Shown piece by piece: positions 14,801 through 27,258 of a DNA stretch of 57,261 bases. Location of the stretch: positions 1 through 57,261 of the forward strand of contig LRSR01000584.1 in NCBI GenBank assembly GCA_001579985.1, read 5' to 3'. The first letter of the stretch is position 1. Each line of letters opens with the position of its first letter. A program made the position numbers and the translations under genes. Source of the DNA: Hypsibius dujardini. Lineage: Eukaryota > Tardigrada > Eutardigrada > Parachela > Hypsibiidae. Under the pieces are notes generated by a model. It was not told the DNA's origin and ran no database searches. It was given only the letters and a program-made list of their open reading frames with translations.

Positions 14801-17800
14801 AAATGCGAGACAACAAAAGCCTCGGTCAAAGTCTCCGTTTCCACCGATCACGTGAAGAGTGTTGAGGCTAACCGAATCCCAGACTCGAATGTGAACCTGA
14901 AGCAAAACTTTGTCATGGCCGAAATGTCTTGCCCAAAATTATGTCCATACACGTACCAGTTTCTCGTCTGGTCCTGGCGAGGAACCGCCTGGTCGCTTCT
15001 TTTTCTCCGGGTTTCCAGTCTGACCGGAAGCTATGGTCATTTTGTTAGGATGAACAGTCAGGCTGAAAGGAGAAGAAACTGAAGGGTCTAGCAGAGCACC
15101 AAGTGAAGAGACATATTTAATACGTACCACCGAATGTCATCCGTATGGCCCAGGTAGTGGCGCTGGACGGACTCCTCCAAATTCACCAGAACCACCACGG
15201 ATGCAATGAAATAGACCGTATCACCCGTAGCAATCTGATGCAAGTTACTCCGACAATCACGGCCTCTGTAGCCATACCTAAAATTGAGACCTCCATTTAA
15301 AACTGGACGACATTCCAACATTTAGCCCATTTGAAGAGTCTTGGTAGACATGAAAAAACATGCAATCCGCAAGGGCAGGCAGACAAGGAGACAGGCAAGC
15401 AGGCAGGAGGCAGGCAGGCAGGCAGGCAGACAGGCAGACAGACAGGCAGACAGGCAGGCAGACAGACAGGCCGGCAGACAGGTAGGCAGGCAGGCAGGCA
15501 GGCAGGCAAGGTGTTCCATCAAAGAGAGAGCCAGACAAGCAAAGAAACCGACAGACGCAACGATACTAAACGGCATTGGGGAGTACTACATACACCCATT
15601 CAAGTTTTAGGCGCTGACTAGGAGGCGGATTCGGCTGCGTCAGCGAATTTGAGAGGCAATCCACCGATGGAACGTGAAAGTTCATGCCTTTGCCGCGAAT
15701 CGTCACATGGAGGTATCCGTCATCTGAAATGCAAAGGTATGAGAAGATTAAAATTTACTTAACGACATACAGTCCGGGAAATAAGAAACCAGCAAACACG
15801 CGCACGCATTGTCCGATGGCCGGTACTAACCGGGGTTGAAAACGGACTCTTTATGGGCTGCACGGTAAGTGGACAGCCCGGCCGGAGAGCCATTGCCCGC
15901 AGCCCCCGCGTACGGCTGGACATCATTTAAATGCGCCTGTGACCCATACTGCCGTCTTTGGGTAGTGCCCGAAGGAAGCCTATCGAATGGATTTACGTGT
16001 AAGAACATGGCCTTATTAGTATTAACGACGGGAATACGGCACACCGCAATTGTCACATACGTTGAATGGTTTGTATGATGCCCGGGAGAAGGTAGAGTAT
16101 GGGAAGCAGACGATCCATTCGTGCCGCTCTGGAAGTCTGAATTGGATGTCCATTTCCGCATTGGGGTCGGTTTGGCGGCGGTCGACGGTGAGGACGTGAC
16201 AAAGGTCCGAGCGGTCGTCGACCCACCCGATGTGCGTGGTGTGGCCAGCCGATCCATCGACGGGGAGTTTCTTAGCCCGTATGAACTGGTCGAGCCGACA
16301 GACTGACGGTTCAGTGTGGAAGAGGACTGGAGAGACTCGGAAGACATGTGGTGGGAGGACAGTTTGCCACCCGAGCTGTTTAGCGGTGAACTGAGTGATG
16401 TGATGGAAGGACGGCCCGTCGAGCGAGTGGCGGATGATTTGGTGGGAAGGGTGAGAGTACTCCCGCTGAGCGTATCTGCAATACATAACAGCACATGCTA
16501 ACATGCCGAATACGAGCACAGATAAACAGACAAAGTTTTTCTTAGACAGATATTCTTTAGACCTCGAGAAAAAACCACGGTACACCGACACACCAACACA
16601 CCAACAAACCAACAAACCGACACACCGACACACCAACACACCAACACACCGACAGACCGACAGACCGACAGACCGACAGACCGACAGACCGACACACAGA
16701 CCGACACACAGACACACAGACACGGATTACCGACACATGGGACTATATACACGGAACAAAGCAGTGGGAAATTGTGCATGATATTTGACAGGGAACAGCA
16801 GTACGATAAGAGTCTGGAAAGGACAAAACAAACGGTCACTAACGTGATGATCGATTATCGCGGGTCCTACTGGCCGCATTCTCCAGATCCCCCACTCGCC
16901 GCACCAATTCGGCGATGACGCTCCGCAACAGAACAATCTCATCGCCTGCAACAGCCAACACAATGAGATAACCACCGTCAGAAAGAAAGCCCTCAGCTAA
17001 AACATCAATCGATCACTGGAATATCCAAATGTGAAGTTGCTTTGCAGGCGTAGTTCTTATGTCTCTAGTATTCCCTCCAGTCGCTCTTAATCATGGTAGT
17101 TGAGAAGACCGACCGGCGGGAATGCCACGACCACACACAGTACCTTGATGTCGAATTCGTTTTTCCAGCTCATCTATTCTGCCATTGGGTTCCCCGTCCA
17201 ACGATGACATCTGCTCGTCTGTCAAAATAAAAAAGAAGTTGATTGGTTAAAAGAGGTTGAAAATAAAAATGGAATCGGGAAAAAAACGGCTTGGCCGAAT
17301 AATACCAGCACCCAACGTCCTAGTCTTTTTACTCGATGTAAGACCAAAAGCCAAAGCCGACAAGACAAGCTGCATACTGGGTAAATTATATTGCCGTTCA
17401 TGCTGATAACCGGCACAAACATATGGTCACAAAGTTGTGTGTTATGTAGCTGCAATTTTAGCGATATCGAAATGATTTAGACTGTCCGACGATCAATTCC
17501 AAGTAAAGCAATAACGGCGCCCATTCGGTTTATAGTGCGGGAAAATCAACCAAAATGCCCCATAAAACGGCGGCAACATTAAACGCCATTATACAAATAC
17601 GAATGAGCTATCCCGATTGAAACTTCAACTACAATCACTGTATGTTCGTGTATATATCCACAACAAGATTGTAATTAATTACAAAGTGTCCTTCTCAGGA
17701 AGAGCACTTCTTGGGTCTGTCTCAATTAGGAGTAATGTATATGACGATAATTCACCCACAAAATCAAACAATCAATCCACTCAACAGTTATCAGTGTTGT

Positions 17801-18058
17801 TTGCGCTGCTTTCCGTCTCTGCGCACTAGACTAGTAAGCGAATGGATCGATTGATTCACGTAAAAAATTGTACCGAGTTGGTGGCAATGTCTCTGTCAAA
17901 AGTAAGGAGAACTTCACAACAGTGGCAAAGAAATTAGAACTTTCAGCAAACCATAGAACGCATAGAAGTAAACATGCTCAACTAAGAGGACTCTTACCCG
18001 AATAAACTGATCCATCCAGCATGATGCTTTCTGGTGCACTGTTCTGCCCGCGATCGTC
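11819..18058 (-). CDS. EML (echinoderm microtubule-associated protein-like), 5' end missing
   Basis: Twenty exons in coding order: 17998-18058, 17144-17218, 16844-16945, 15831-16475, 15594-15723, 15128-15277, 14957-15062, 14684-14896, 14465-14605, 14279-14378, 14039-14196, 13561-13737, 13353-13433, 13098-13161, 12927-13028, 12747-12859, 12414-12486, 12105-12328, 11979-12019, 11819-11903 (about 946 residues). The order is that of EML1-4: a short coiled coil (residues 20-80, RIDELEKRIRHQ, LLRSVIAELVRRVGDLE), a Ser/Thr-rich basic linker (80-295), the HELP motif (YGYRGRDCR, about 340) and tandem WD/TAPE propeller repeats (VHIRVWDSVSLNTLHVIG, ITGDSSGNIISWG, LVSGGKDKRLVGWD, FHPDGDLIAVATISG), ending GGRDASVLQWIVI. 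EMLs bind and stabilise microtubules. Exon 1 begins in phase 0 without an obvious ATG, so an upstream exon is probably missed. Five introns are filled with repeats. Confidence 0.94.
12537..12745 (+). repeat. 19-bp tandem repeat in EML intron
   Basis: The unit ACAACCTCGTACACTACCC recurs about ten times with small indels, in the intron between exons 12747-12859 and 12414-12486. It abuts the donor of the upstream exon: the donor sequence GTGGGTAGTG is itself the start of the array on the minus strand. Confidence 0.88.
13209..13332. repeat. Inverted-repeat (MITE-like) element in EML intron
   Basis: The arm ACACGTGGCAAAAACCTTGC plus GCTAACCGAGTTAAGC (from 13209) is mirrored by GCTTAATTCGGTCAGCGCAA plus GGTTTTTGCCACGTGT (to about 13332), around a loop of about 50 bp. 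It is within intron 13162-13352. Confidence 0.82.
13803..14003 (+). repeat. 18-bp tandem repeat, about 11 copies, in EML intron
   Basis: The unit CCCTGACAAGGTACCGAA (variants with GGCCGCGAA) fills most of the intron between exons 14039-14196 and 13561-13737. The length is a multiple of three and all three minus frames stay open, producing false ORFs with VRVRYL, GFGTLS and CQGSVP repeats. Confidence 0.9.
15358..15510. repeat. CAGG/CAGA microsatellite in EML intron
   Basis: A purine-rich run of CAGG and CAGA tetramers in the intron between exons 15594-15723 and 15128-15277. Minus-strand ORFs rich in CLPACLPA are artefacts of it. Confidence 0.9.
16578..16730. repeat. ACCGACAC/ACCAACAC microsatellite in EML intron
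   Basis: An array of CCGACACA, CCAACACA and CCGACAGA octamers in the intron 16476-16843. It produces spurious VGLSVCRS-like minus-strand ORFs that appear to extend the Ser-rich EML exon. Confidence 0.85.
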
Positions 18059-19100
18059 CTGGAAGACAGTCAGTAATGAATATCTCGCCGAAATTTTGCA
18101 GCTTCTCCCCGCTCTTGTCTTCGGTTGTCGGGGAAAGCTTTAAGGTACAACCGTAAATCGTGCTGCGCGGCCACTACTCTCAATTCATCACAGTGAGATA
18201 ATCTCTGAAGATATTTTACACAACTTTTCAAAAGCTAATTCTCACGTGCGACAGATAAGATAAATCTCCTCTCATCCACTCCGTAATAACAGCACAAGCG
18301 AAACAAATGTAGGCTACACACGCAGCGCACAAGCAGAGCTCAAGTGTTAAGCAGCAATCATATTTACCTCAAGGTCAGCTCAACGTCACACAAAATGTTC
18401 AAAATTATTGTTTATTCGAGTCGCATGCCTCGGTCGGTCTGAATGGTCTCACACACTGTAACCACCATAATCGTCTCATCGTCTACATGTTCGTACTACT
18501 CTACTACCGCTCGCCGTGTGTCATGCTCACCCTCACCTGCCCTCCGTCGGCAAAAGGCAAAGGCAGCGCTAGCGGCGACACCGAACCGACTGAACTGACT
18601 CATTCAAAGAAAGCCAACCACCTGTGCAATGCAATGCAGTGCAGTCGCGATACACATACTCTATACCAGGCAAACGCTATAGGTTGAATCGGTGAGGGGC
18701 CAGAGGGCGCCACAAGTGTAAATTGTAAGTAACACTCATTCAGTTTACACTTGTGGCACCCTCCGCCACCCCACCGATTCAACCCATAGCGTTTTCCTGG
18801 TATGTCTAGTGCTCGCATGCGTGTTGCATGCATGACGCTCGCTGTCCGAGCCCGGTCACAGCTTCTTATACGGGCGTCTTCCGCAAGGGTCTAAACGAAA
18901 GTGGACATGAGAGTTAACAGAAATGACAAGCTTTTTCCCCATTTCCATACACTTTTTCAGTTTTTTTTAGGAACTGCTTTCTTGTGCACAGTCTATGCAG
19001 CCTTTCGTAGGGAAGGGCCAAACTGAGACCTACTGTGTTATATTAGAAGTTATACGAGTTCTTAATAAGTTATATATATAGTTATATATATAAGTTATAA
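18059..19100. other. Region upstream of the first EML exon found
   Basis: It should contain the EML 5' exon and promoter. A minus-strand stretch around 18535-18600 ends in a possible donor (GGGCAG/GTGAGG), but no ATG sits in the frame required by exon 17998-18058, so I did not join it. A MITE at 18664-18802 occupies part of the region. Confidence 0.3.
18664..18802. mobile_element. TACCAGG-family MITE, copy 1
   Basis: TIRs run TACCAGGCAAACGCTAT...GGTTGAATCGGTG...GGCGCCACAAGTGTAAA and fold onto the inverted right arm ending CCTGGTA. The ends carry TA, as in Tc1/mariner-type MITEs. A second copy lies in a PTBP intron (37296-37473). Confidence 0.82.
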
Positions 19101-19600
19101 TAAGTATACGAGTTCTTTTGAGGCCCAATACTCCCCGGCTATATTACCCCTCCCTGAATACACAACGAGGGGCCCAATACCCCCTGGAAACTATTTACCC
19201 GCTCGTCCGTCCGTTGTCTGTTTGTTCGTTGTCTATCTGTTTGTTGTAAGTCCGTCTGTTGTCTGGCCATCCGTTGTCTGTCCACCCGTTGTCTGTCCGT
19301 CCGTTGTCTGCCTGTTCGTTGCCTGTTTGTCCGTTTACTGTCCGTTCATTGTCTGTCCGTTTGCTGTTTGTCCGCCCGTTTACTGTCCGTCCGTTGTCTG
19401 TTTGTTCGTTGTCTGACCATCTGTTGTTTGTCCGTTCGTTGTTTATCTGTCTGTTTTCTGTCCGTCCGTTGTCTGTCGGTTTATTGTTCGTCCGTCCTTT
19501 GTCCGTTCAGTCGTTGCCCATTGTTTGTCAATCTATCCTCGGGTCGACCCTTTTTCGTCAGTCAGTCCGCTGTCCGTCTGTTCATTGTCCGTAATGAACT
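19100..19600 (+). repeat. CCGTTGTCTG-type degenerate minisatellite with CCCAATA leader, copy 1
   Basis: GGCCCAATACTCCCCGGCTA and a CCCAATACC...GAAACTATTTACCC leader are followed by about 380 bp of degenerate CCGTTGTCTGTCCGT units. The same leader and array recur in inverse orientation at 33290-33510, so this is a dispersed repeat family. Confidence 0.7.
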
Positions 19601-22600
19601 TCCATTTTTGGGATTGATTGACCGTCTTTGCGATTATTGCCGAGTATCTATTGCCGAGTTCTTGACTGCCGGCTATTAATATCCGCCGACCATCTACCGG
19701 AAAGGCCGACGCCCATCACACAGACAGACGCTCCCTGATAATTGCAGTTCAATTCGGTTTTTGCCATCCTTAAATAGAAGCCCTACTGGCAAAAGATTCA
19801 GTACAGAATTACACAGAATTAGTTATTGAAGTACTTGTTTTTTTGACAGTTTAAAAACGGCTAGTACTGTCATCACAATTTTAATTTGGGCAGGTGCTTT
19901 TTTGTCCGTAGTTTGACTGGCAGATTGGGGATTACCGATACCGTTTGGTGGGCAATTGGAGAGTGGCCGCAACCGGATTCCTCATAGATGATTTTGTCCA
20001 GACTCCTCATCTCTAATGCGGATTCGACTCTCGATTCGCTCAAGTATTTACGGTGGTAGGTATCATTGTGAAGTCCCGGATCAGTCTATAAAAATGAGAA
20101 GGGGAGATAAAAACACTTTTGCACGAAAGTGTGACTACGTTTGATCATATTACAGCTGGCGGTTGCTTGTGTCTCAATGAACACCATGCTGGAGGTTGCT
20201 CGTAAGTAACCGACCGTTGATCGCTCACAACCAGCAATTGCTCACTAGCAATCTCTATCTTATTACTCATTGAAGCAACAATTGTTGATCGCGATGCGTG
20301 GTTTCTTTAATCTGTTTTAAAAATTATTTGAAAACGTATGTATTTACTCGAAAAATTTAAAACACTTATTTCATGATATTTTTAGCCTAGAAATTTTAGG
20401 ATTATAACGAGTGATTTAAAAGAATGCACAACATTGTTCAATGAAAATTTTTATATCAAAAAGCAATTTCAAACCATCGAAACTTATAATTCTTATTGCA
20501 CTTACTAACAAAGTATATTTCTACTTCGCGATCGGTCAATGTTGCCAACGAAGCAACAATACCAAAGATGTTGGGATTGCATTTCACTTCAAAATCCTCT
20601 CGTGCGAGAGAAAGTCAAGGCCCCGGCATAATTAACATTATTTCTAGTTCCGCATAAATAATTTCGTGCGCTTCTCGCAAAATCGAACTAAAAATGTGCT
20701 GTTTTGTCTTTGTGTGATCTGAAAAAGGAATATATTCTCCAAAAAAGAGAACGAGTGAGATTTTAATTTTTGTTATTGTTATATGACTGTGAAATCTTCA
20801 TCAACATTCACTCTGTCGTGAACAATGTGTAGTGAGATGGCGAGTCATGCCGCTCATCGCCATAGCGGACACGTTGCCACAGCGGCAGTTAGCCTGTCCC
20901 ATACCCTCCTGCTACAAGTCCCCTTTGTAACAGAAATACGCACAGTCAAACACAGGGCACGCGCGGAAGCTCACTGGCAAGCTTCGTGCAAGATTGAACG
21001 CTGCTCAAATTTTCTTTCTCCTTATCCAATACAAGATTTACTGTATGTTCTATCCGGTATGATGCCCGCAGCATAAAGCCGTATTGTATTTTCTATATAA
21101 GATTAATGAGATGCTGCAATAACCAGTGTTGATGGTTTTCCTTTGCTCCCAAATTTTATAGGAATAAATTTCACACGTCAGATTGCAAAATTTAGGAATT
21201 GCTATTGTAAAATCGCTAAAATCAGTAAAATCGGAACTAAGTAAGTAAATGCGAAAGTATCGCTTCCGCTTCGCGCAACAAAGTGCTTTTGGGCGTCAAA
21301 CTAAATTCCATATAAAAATTATCATAACAAAAACTGCGGGCAAGCGGCAATTTGGAGAATCGGGTTGAATTTTAGAATTAATAAATTGCCGTGCAAAATA
21401 TTTTGATAACAGCACCAGAATAAATAAAGATATGTACCCGCTACATCCAAAGACGTGAACATAGTATTACACGAGCAAACACAAACGACAGTTCATCAAA
21501 ACACTGGAACGACGCATACGATAGTTTCCACTAATGCGATCCAATCCATTTGTGTTTACTGATGATTCTGCATTGAAATTATAAAAAGGGGTTTTATTTT
21601 ATCACTGCGGTTTCTACTACTTAACTTCAAAATGATGAGTTTATTTATGGACAAAGGCAAAGCGGAATAAATTGGGGAAGCGCGAGGTGTAAACGAGGTG
21701 TATTACACACAGTTTAGTGACAAGTTTTCCAGACTTGAATAAATACATTAGAATAATGGTCAATTTACAACCAGATCTCAAGACCTGAAAAACATCCTGC
21801 GGTTTGTACTAAGAAGCAGTAGCACGAGCCTCTCCCACAAGGGAGCTTTCCATATAGCAAGCGGAGAACGAGAAGTGTGGCAGAGCTGACTTGAGGGAAA
21901 CTGTTTGACCGAGCCCCTGCCACAACCCACTTCACTGGAATAAAATTTTTTCTTGAAAAGCTCTGCCATAAACGCTTAAATTTAATTTTTTCAAGTAACC
22001 CGTCATATGCCCAAGTTATGCTAAATTTTTAAGAAGACGTTCTGAAATTTCACACATTACTTGAATAAAATTTCAGTTTTCTGGGTTTGCGGTCGATTTT
22101 TTTGCACTGTCGGCCTTGCATCAAATCTGAGTTGTCCCCTTACTCCGACCCTCCACTTGCCTCGATAAACAAAACAAACTCATCAACGTATAAAATTTTT
22201 TGGATCATTCTGCAGTAAGATTTTGTCAAGGACTTCGCTTGATTTAGTGAACGTGCACCGTTATTTGTGACTTTTTTGTTGCAATAAAATTCAAAATGTG
22301 AGCGATATGACTACAATTTCTGTATAAATAAACTTGAGAACTAATTTGAATCGTATTGCACCATACAGTTGTTGCCGATAAATTAAGCAAACCTACGGCA
22401 ATAACGTTTCTGATTAAAGCCGTCGGGAGAACAACAACCCCAGAATGACGGAAACTAACTGATTGTTCATAATATGAGATTGTTCATATGTTTGAATTCA
22501 TATGCCTTTTAGAATCTTGTGCATAGGATCTACTGGATCTGAAATAACACAATTTATTCTTTGGCTTTTGAGGTATAAGAATCGGATTGTTAATATTTCC

Positions 22601-24090
22601 CCAATTCTTACAGTATACGCGTACAGTCAGTGACAAGAGGCTTATGTTAACATAATGAAAGAAAATCCAGATATCCGAATAACTAAACAAATTATTGAAA
22701 TTCTCAATTTTGTCAAAAAGTATTTTGACAAATGTGAAATAAATTTATTATATTTTGATGACTTGGCATCGGCTATCGCAGACGACAAAGCGGTAATTTG
22801 TTTACGATCGTTGTCCACCACAAAAATGTCACTTGCCGACATATTCTTTATAACGCTTATAAACAATAATCTTCAAATATCTGTGGGCGATATCTATGTG
22901 AAGAATATTGTCGTTGGACAATATTAAAAATTTTTATCACAACAATGAATGACTGGCACGATCTAGATTTGCGCTTTGCTCGACGAAATTTGAGATGACC
23001 TACTTCACTGAGAACAGAATGCTAATTCTTACGCTTTGGTTCTTTACGTGCAAGTACTTCCGGTGTGCGTCACATTATTTTAGTACAGTACGCCCAGCGA
23101 AATGCACCAGTATGAACGTGTACACATTTATGGCAATATTGATTATTATTATCTAATATTTACATAATTAGTCAACCATGCAATGGCGTTAGTTGTGGCT
23201 TATGTGGGTACGTCTCTTTGAACGCGTTTCATTATTAAAACGTGATTGCGAAACTCGCCATCAACAAACTAACGAAACGAAAAATTTCTTGCTGTGCCGA
23301 AAAATCGTTTACAACAACAGTCAAATATCTTACCGAACAGGTATGCATAAGTTGGCACAAAGCTGCTCAGCCGATTTCTGTAACTACTTTATGAAAAACT
23401 CAGAGAAGCATGAAGAGCGCTAGGTCTTCTGGCCACATTTGGAAATCTGCCCACAATTGGAAATCGAACTACAAATCTTTTTTTTGCTTTTTTCAGAATA
23501 AATCAGCGTGACCTAAAACTGGGCCACAAAGAGCACAGACCGATATATATCATATTTTCACCAGACCCACACAAAGTGATACTCAAGAGTAAAGGCGATA
23601 GTTCATTCAGCAAGCAACATTTCTGGAGCTTGGTTTCGCAATATTAGGGTCGATGAAGCACGATCAATTGTTTTAAACAAACCAGCACCGTCGGTGGGTT
23701 CTTGAAAAATTTTGGGATCGTATAACAAATATTTAATTCTCGAAATGGACAGCAAAAATAATGGTTGGATAAATAGTGAAATCATATACGCCGGAAAATT
23801 CGTTTCTCCAAAAAAAGCATCCTTTCGTTACCGGATTCAAACACCCACAAAATTATCTATTTACAAGCTGGTCGGGAGGTTATAACATTGAGTAGCACAA
23901 TTTGAGAGTCCAGAATTTGATCAATAATAGACCTCTACTCTTGGTTCCAAGACCCAAGCTTCAAGTTCTTATCATAGGCGGGAATCGTTGGATCGTAATT
24001 AAAAGAGGTCCCAACGACGGTCTTTTTGTTATAATAACCTGCATATGAGTGTTAACAGTGCTTCAAACTAAAATTAAACGAAACACAGAT
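19600..24090. other. AT-rich gene-poor segment
   Basis: Low-complexity AT-rich DNA without recognisable genes. A 90-codon plus-strand ORF at 22655-22927 (MKENPDIRITKQIIEILNFV...) and a 76-codon ORF at 23193-23423 have non-repetitive composition but match nothing I know, and I could not place splice partners. I regard both as unproven. Confidence 0.35.
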
Positions 24091-24094
24091 ACTC

Positions 24095-25187
24095 AGGCAA
24101 CGTCGGCTACTTCAGAAAGTTACCACTTACCTGTTACAAAAACTAGTCGCGAATATAGTAAGTACTGTCATTTTCGCCATGAATGGGGATACTTTGGTCG
24201 GAACGTTGCTACTCTGCCGTCAATTCAAGTTGTCGGGCATGAAAGAAACCATTTGTTGCGCAAAATTGGATTTTCTGTATTTAGTTTTTTCAAGAACGCC
24301 TTTTTCCATTTGCGGCTGGACGCCAGACTTCTCAAAATGTTTGTGAAAATATTTTGAAAATTCTTCCCCAAGATCAATCTGAAACGAAACTGATTTGTTA
24401 ACTTGATCCGTTTGAGGCATCGATCCGCCATAAAAGATGAACCCGTAGGTGTTGTGAGCAGTGTCACATAGTTTTTTAGCATCGCGCACTAAGCACTGTA
24501 CAGGGTACAACAATTGCGCGTACAGGGTAGAGCCATAGCTCTTCATGTCTTTAATTTCATCATGTATTTATAATTGCTCTTATTGCTTATCTTTTTAGTA
24601 CGTTTTTAAAACCCAAGCTAAATAACTTATTTAAAATAGCGCTAAACTACGGCCATGACGATGCGTGTAATCGTGACCTAAAAAAAATTATGGAAAATCG
24701 TGAGATAAATTCACTTTTTTGTTTCAATTTGTATTGGTCCAGCAAAAAATTTAAAAATTATGCGGTATCCGAGCATCGTGGTACTTACTAAATATGCTTC
24801 GACCATCTGCGTTTCCATTGTTGCACATTTTTCAATGACTGAAAACTTTCAGAATAATGACCATTAAATAAACTCTGGCGCGACAGCTATATTTGAAGTT
24901 CCTCCCGGAACTGCATGATTATGAATCATTGTTGTACGCTAAAACTGATTAGAAGACCGAAACTAAACTGTAACTTGTCTTTGCGCTCTGTTGAGAAGGC
25001 ACGGAGCGCAATCCGATTTGAGGCGCAAATCCTGTATTAAACTTTATTGGTTCTACAGATTTTAATGCAATTTTACTGGCTTGGTTGTCCTTGATTCAAC
25101 TTCTTCCCTAGCTCAGTCTTGACAAATTGGCCACCGAATGAATTTTCAACCTTGAACGCCGCCGAAGTAAAGTGACCAAAACGTTCA
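24095..25187. repeat. Tandem segmental duplication, copy 1
   Basis: About 1.1 kb that aligns, with substitutions and indels, to 26395-27258. Shared landmarks are CACTTACCTGTTA, GCGCTAAACTACGGC/GTGCTAAACTACGGC, CGGTATCCGAGCA, TTCAATGACTGAAAA, CTGTAACTTGTCTTTG and GGCACGGAG. Copy 1 has an extra stretch (about 24170-24480) with a minus-strand ORF of 108 codons at 24220-24546. Confidence 0.75.
24926..25186 (-). CDS. Candidate two-exon reading frame in duplication copy 1
   Basis: On the minus strand 25077-25186 and 24926-25031 join across a GTAAAA...TACAG intron of 45 bp in phase 2, giving 71 residues and a stop (ERFGHFTSAAFKVENSFGGQ ... ICASNRIALRAFSTERKDKL ... SVQQ). The corresponding exons in copy 2 have the same first-exon length, same splice positions and a stop one codon earlier. 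No start codon or upstream exon was found and the family is unknown. It could be a fragment of an orphan gene or of a mobile element. Confidence 0.35.
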
Positions 25188-26394
25188 AATAATCAAAATA
25201 AAATAATCAGAGAATCAGAATAAAAATTGTGTTGTTGCTAATTACAATGGAACAAGTGAAACAGTTCAGATCTGGATCTAAAAATAATATTTTACTTAAT
25301 AATTAAACAAACTTTTGTCCCCTTGCGAGAAAGAATTATTTCAATTTTCGAATAATGAAATCCACTTTGCGTAAGTACGCATCTTACAAGCTCTCGGTGT
25401 CATTTTTGCTGGAATCCCTGTTACCATTTTGCAAAAAAAATATTTAAGAATGAAAACTCCAATTTGGATTGATATCAAGGTAGAGCGGTAATGATGACTT
25501 GTGCGGCAAAACGATGTAAAAAGGAAAAGAACCCACAATGACTGTTTCGCTATGGCGGCGTTTTTTGAATGGCAAATTGATTGGCTCACGAGCGCATGTT
25601 GGAAAATTCACGGAGCAAGGATAAATTCGCTGTAAATAGATGGGGGTGTAATCAGTCGCACGCACAAGTAAAGCTCGAAACAATTCGAACACCCTTGAGT
25701 TGGCAGGTAAATGGTTATCTCTGTCATATGGTGCAAGGTGTGTGATAGAACACACACTCACGTACCCCCACTTTCCGTACATCTTTCAATTTTTTACTTT
25801 TTTTAAGACGGTGAAAATTGACGAACAAACAGGTTTATCAGCCCACAGACGAAAAAGTAGAAAAGGTTTTTTTAAGAGATTTCGAAAAAAAAAATACGGT
25901 AGTTTTGAGATAGTTTTAGCTAGGTTACACGCTAAAATAGCCAATTCTTAAAATAGAAAAAACATGAAAAACTAAAACACTGTGTCAGAACTTTCATATT
26001 CTTATTACAGGAAGGTAGGCAGACAAACAGGCAGGCAGCAGGCTGGCAGACAAACAGACAAACAAACAAACAGACCGACAAACAAACAGAACAATATTCT
26101 AGAAAAATAATTCATTATCCCCCATTTATAACGGCTTGTCTGTCGGCGCCACTATTCAGCCTACAGTTCTGCAATGACACTCACGCTTAAAATTATTGGT
26201 ATGAATCTCTGTATTTGAGAAAAAACAAATCGATTTGCTGTTAGTTGTGAAAGTAAACACTGTCAATCAGTAGTGCTCAAGTTCAACCCTCGCAATAGAA
26301 CAGTGATTACAGGCGGCCACAATTTTTGGCAGACAAACAGAGATGCACAAAAAAAACAGACACACAACCACAAATAAACAGAGAGAAACAGGCA
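25188..26394. other. Spacer between the duplication copies
   Basis: AT-rich, with short GCAGACAAACAG-like arrays at about 26010-26095 and 26330-26400. A minus-strand ORF of 112 codons (25444-25782, starting MYGKWGYVSVCSITHL) has ordinary amino-acid composition and could be an upstream exon of the candidate in copy 1, but no junction is convincing. Confidence 0.3.
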
Positions 26395-27258
26395 CAGACA
26401 ACGTTGGCTATATCAGAAAAGAACCACTTACCTGTTAGACACACAATTTACAAATATAATAAGTACTATAATTCTTTGTACTTTTCGAGCGTCGCGCAAT
26501 GAGCCCTGAGCTATTGCTTGTGCAGGATACAGCGATTGCTCTTATTGTTTATCTATTCATTACATATTCACGATTGTTCTTTTTGCTCATATTTTTAATA
26601 CCTTTTTTTCTATTGATACTCGTGGCTATATTATAGCGTTATTTGCGATAAATCATCCAGCTCGATCTGCCGGTGAAACGATGCACTTAGTAAGTGGTCA
26701 AATTTAGAATAGTGCTAAACTACGGCTATGAATGTACGTAAAATCGGGATCTAAATCAAGTTAGTGAAAAATGGGGAATAAATCAATTCACTTCTTTTTG
26801 TGTAGGTCCAGCATTTTATTTTAAAAAGTATACGGTATCCGAGCAACCTCGTATTTACAAAGTATATTACGACCGCTTGCACTTTTGTAGTTGAGCGTTA
26901 TTCAATGACTGAAAAAATTTCAGAATTGTTATCATTGGTAAAGTTCTGACGCAGCAGCTGTATTGAGATCCCTCGCAAAGCTGCAGGATGATGGATTTTT
27001 ATTGTGTGCTGAAACTGATTAGAAGATTGAATCCGCACTGTAACTTGTCTTTGTGCTCTGTTGAGGAGGCACGGAGTGCAGTCCGATTTGAGGCGCGAAT
27101 CCTTTAATAAGCTTTAATAGTCCATCAAATTTTAATTGCATCTTTACTGGCTGTGTTGTGCTTGATTCTAATTCTTCCTCAGCTTAGTTTTGACCCAACG
27201 GCTCCCAAACGAATGTTCAATTTCAAACGCCGGCGAGATGGAATGATTGAGAAGTTCA
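26395..27258. repeat. Tandem segmental duplication, copy 2
   Basis: Shorter, diverged partner of 24095-25187 in the same orientation. It lacks the region of the 108-codon ORF of copy 1. Confidence 0.75.
26999..27257 (-). pseudogene. Copy-2 counterpart of the two-exon frame, with an in-frame stop
   Basis: Exons 27148-27257 and 26999-27101 correspond to the copy-1 exons with conserved GT and AG sites. The frame reads ELLNHSISPAFEIEHSFGSR ..., meets TAG at 27168-27170 where copy 1 has TTG, then after the intron reads IRASNRTALRASSTEHKDKL ... STQ and stops. This looks like a decayed paralogue, or both copies are decayed. Confidence 0.35.

Noticed and set aside
15278-15621. Overlapping ORFs on both strands with RQAGRQ or CLPACLPA repeats
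   Set aside because: Microsatellite translation. It lies between two EML exons whose phases match without it.
16022-16839. Long minus-strand ORFs with VGLSVCRSVG repeats and a 233-codon frame
   Set aside because: Wrong frame over the Ser-rich EML exon plus the ACCGACAC array. The EML frame is fixed by both neighbouring exons.
18487-18610. Minus-strand stretch ending GGGCAG/GTGAGG as the first EML exon
   Set aside because: The only nearby ATG (MSQFSRFGV...) ends in a phase incompatible with exon 17998-18058, and the compatible frame has no ATG.
19222-19679. Three overlapping 64-111 codon plus-strand ORFs
   Set aside because: Degenerate CCGTTGTCTG minisatellite; amino-acid composition is purely repeat-derived.
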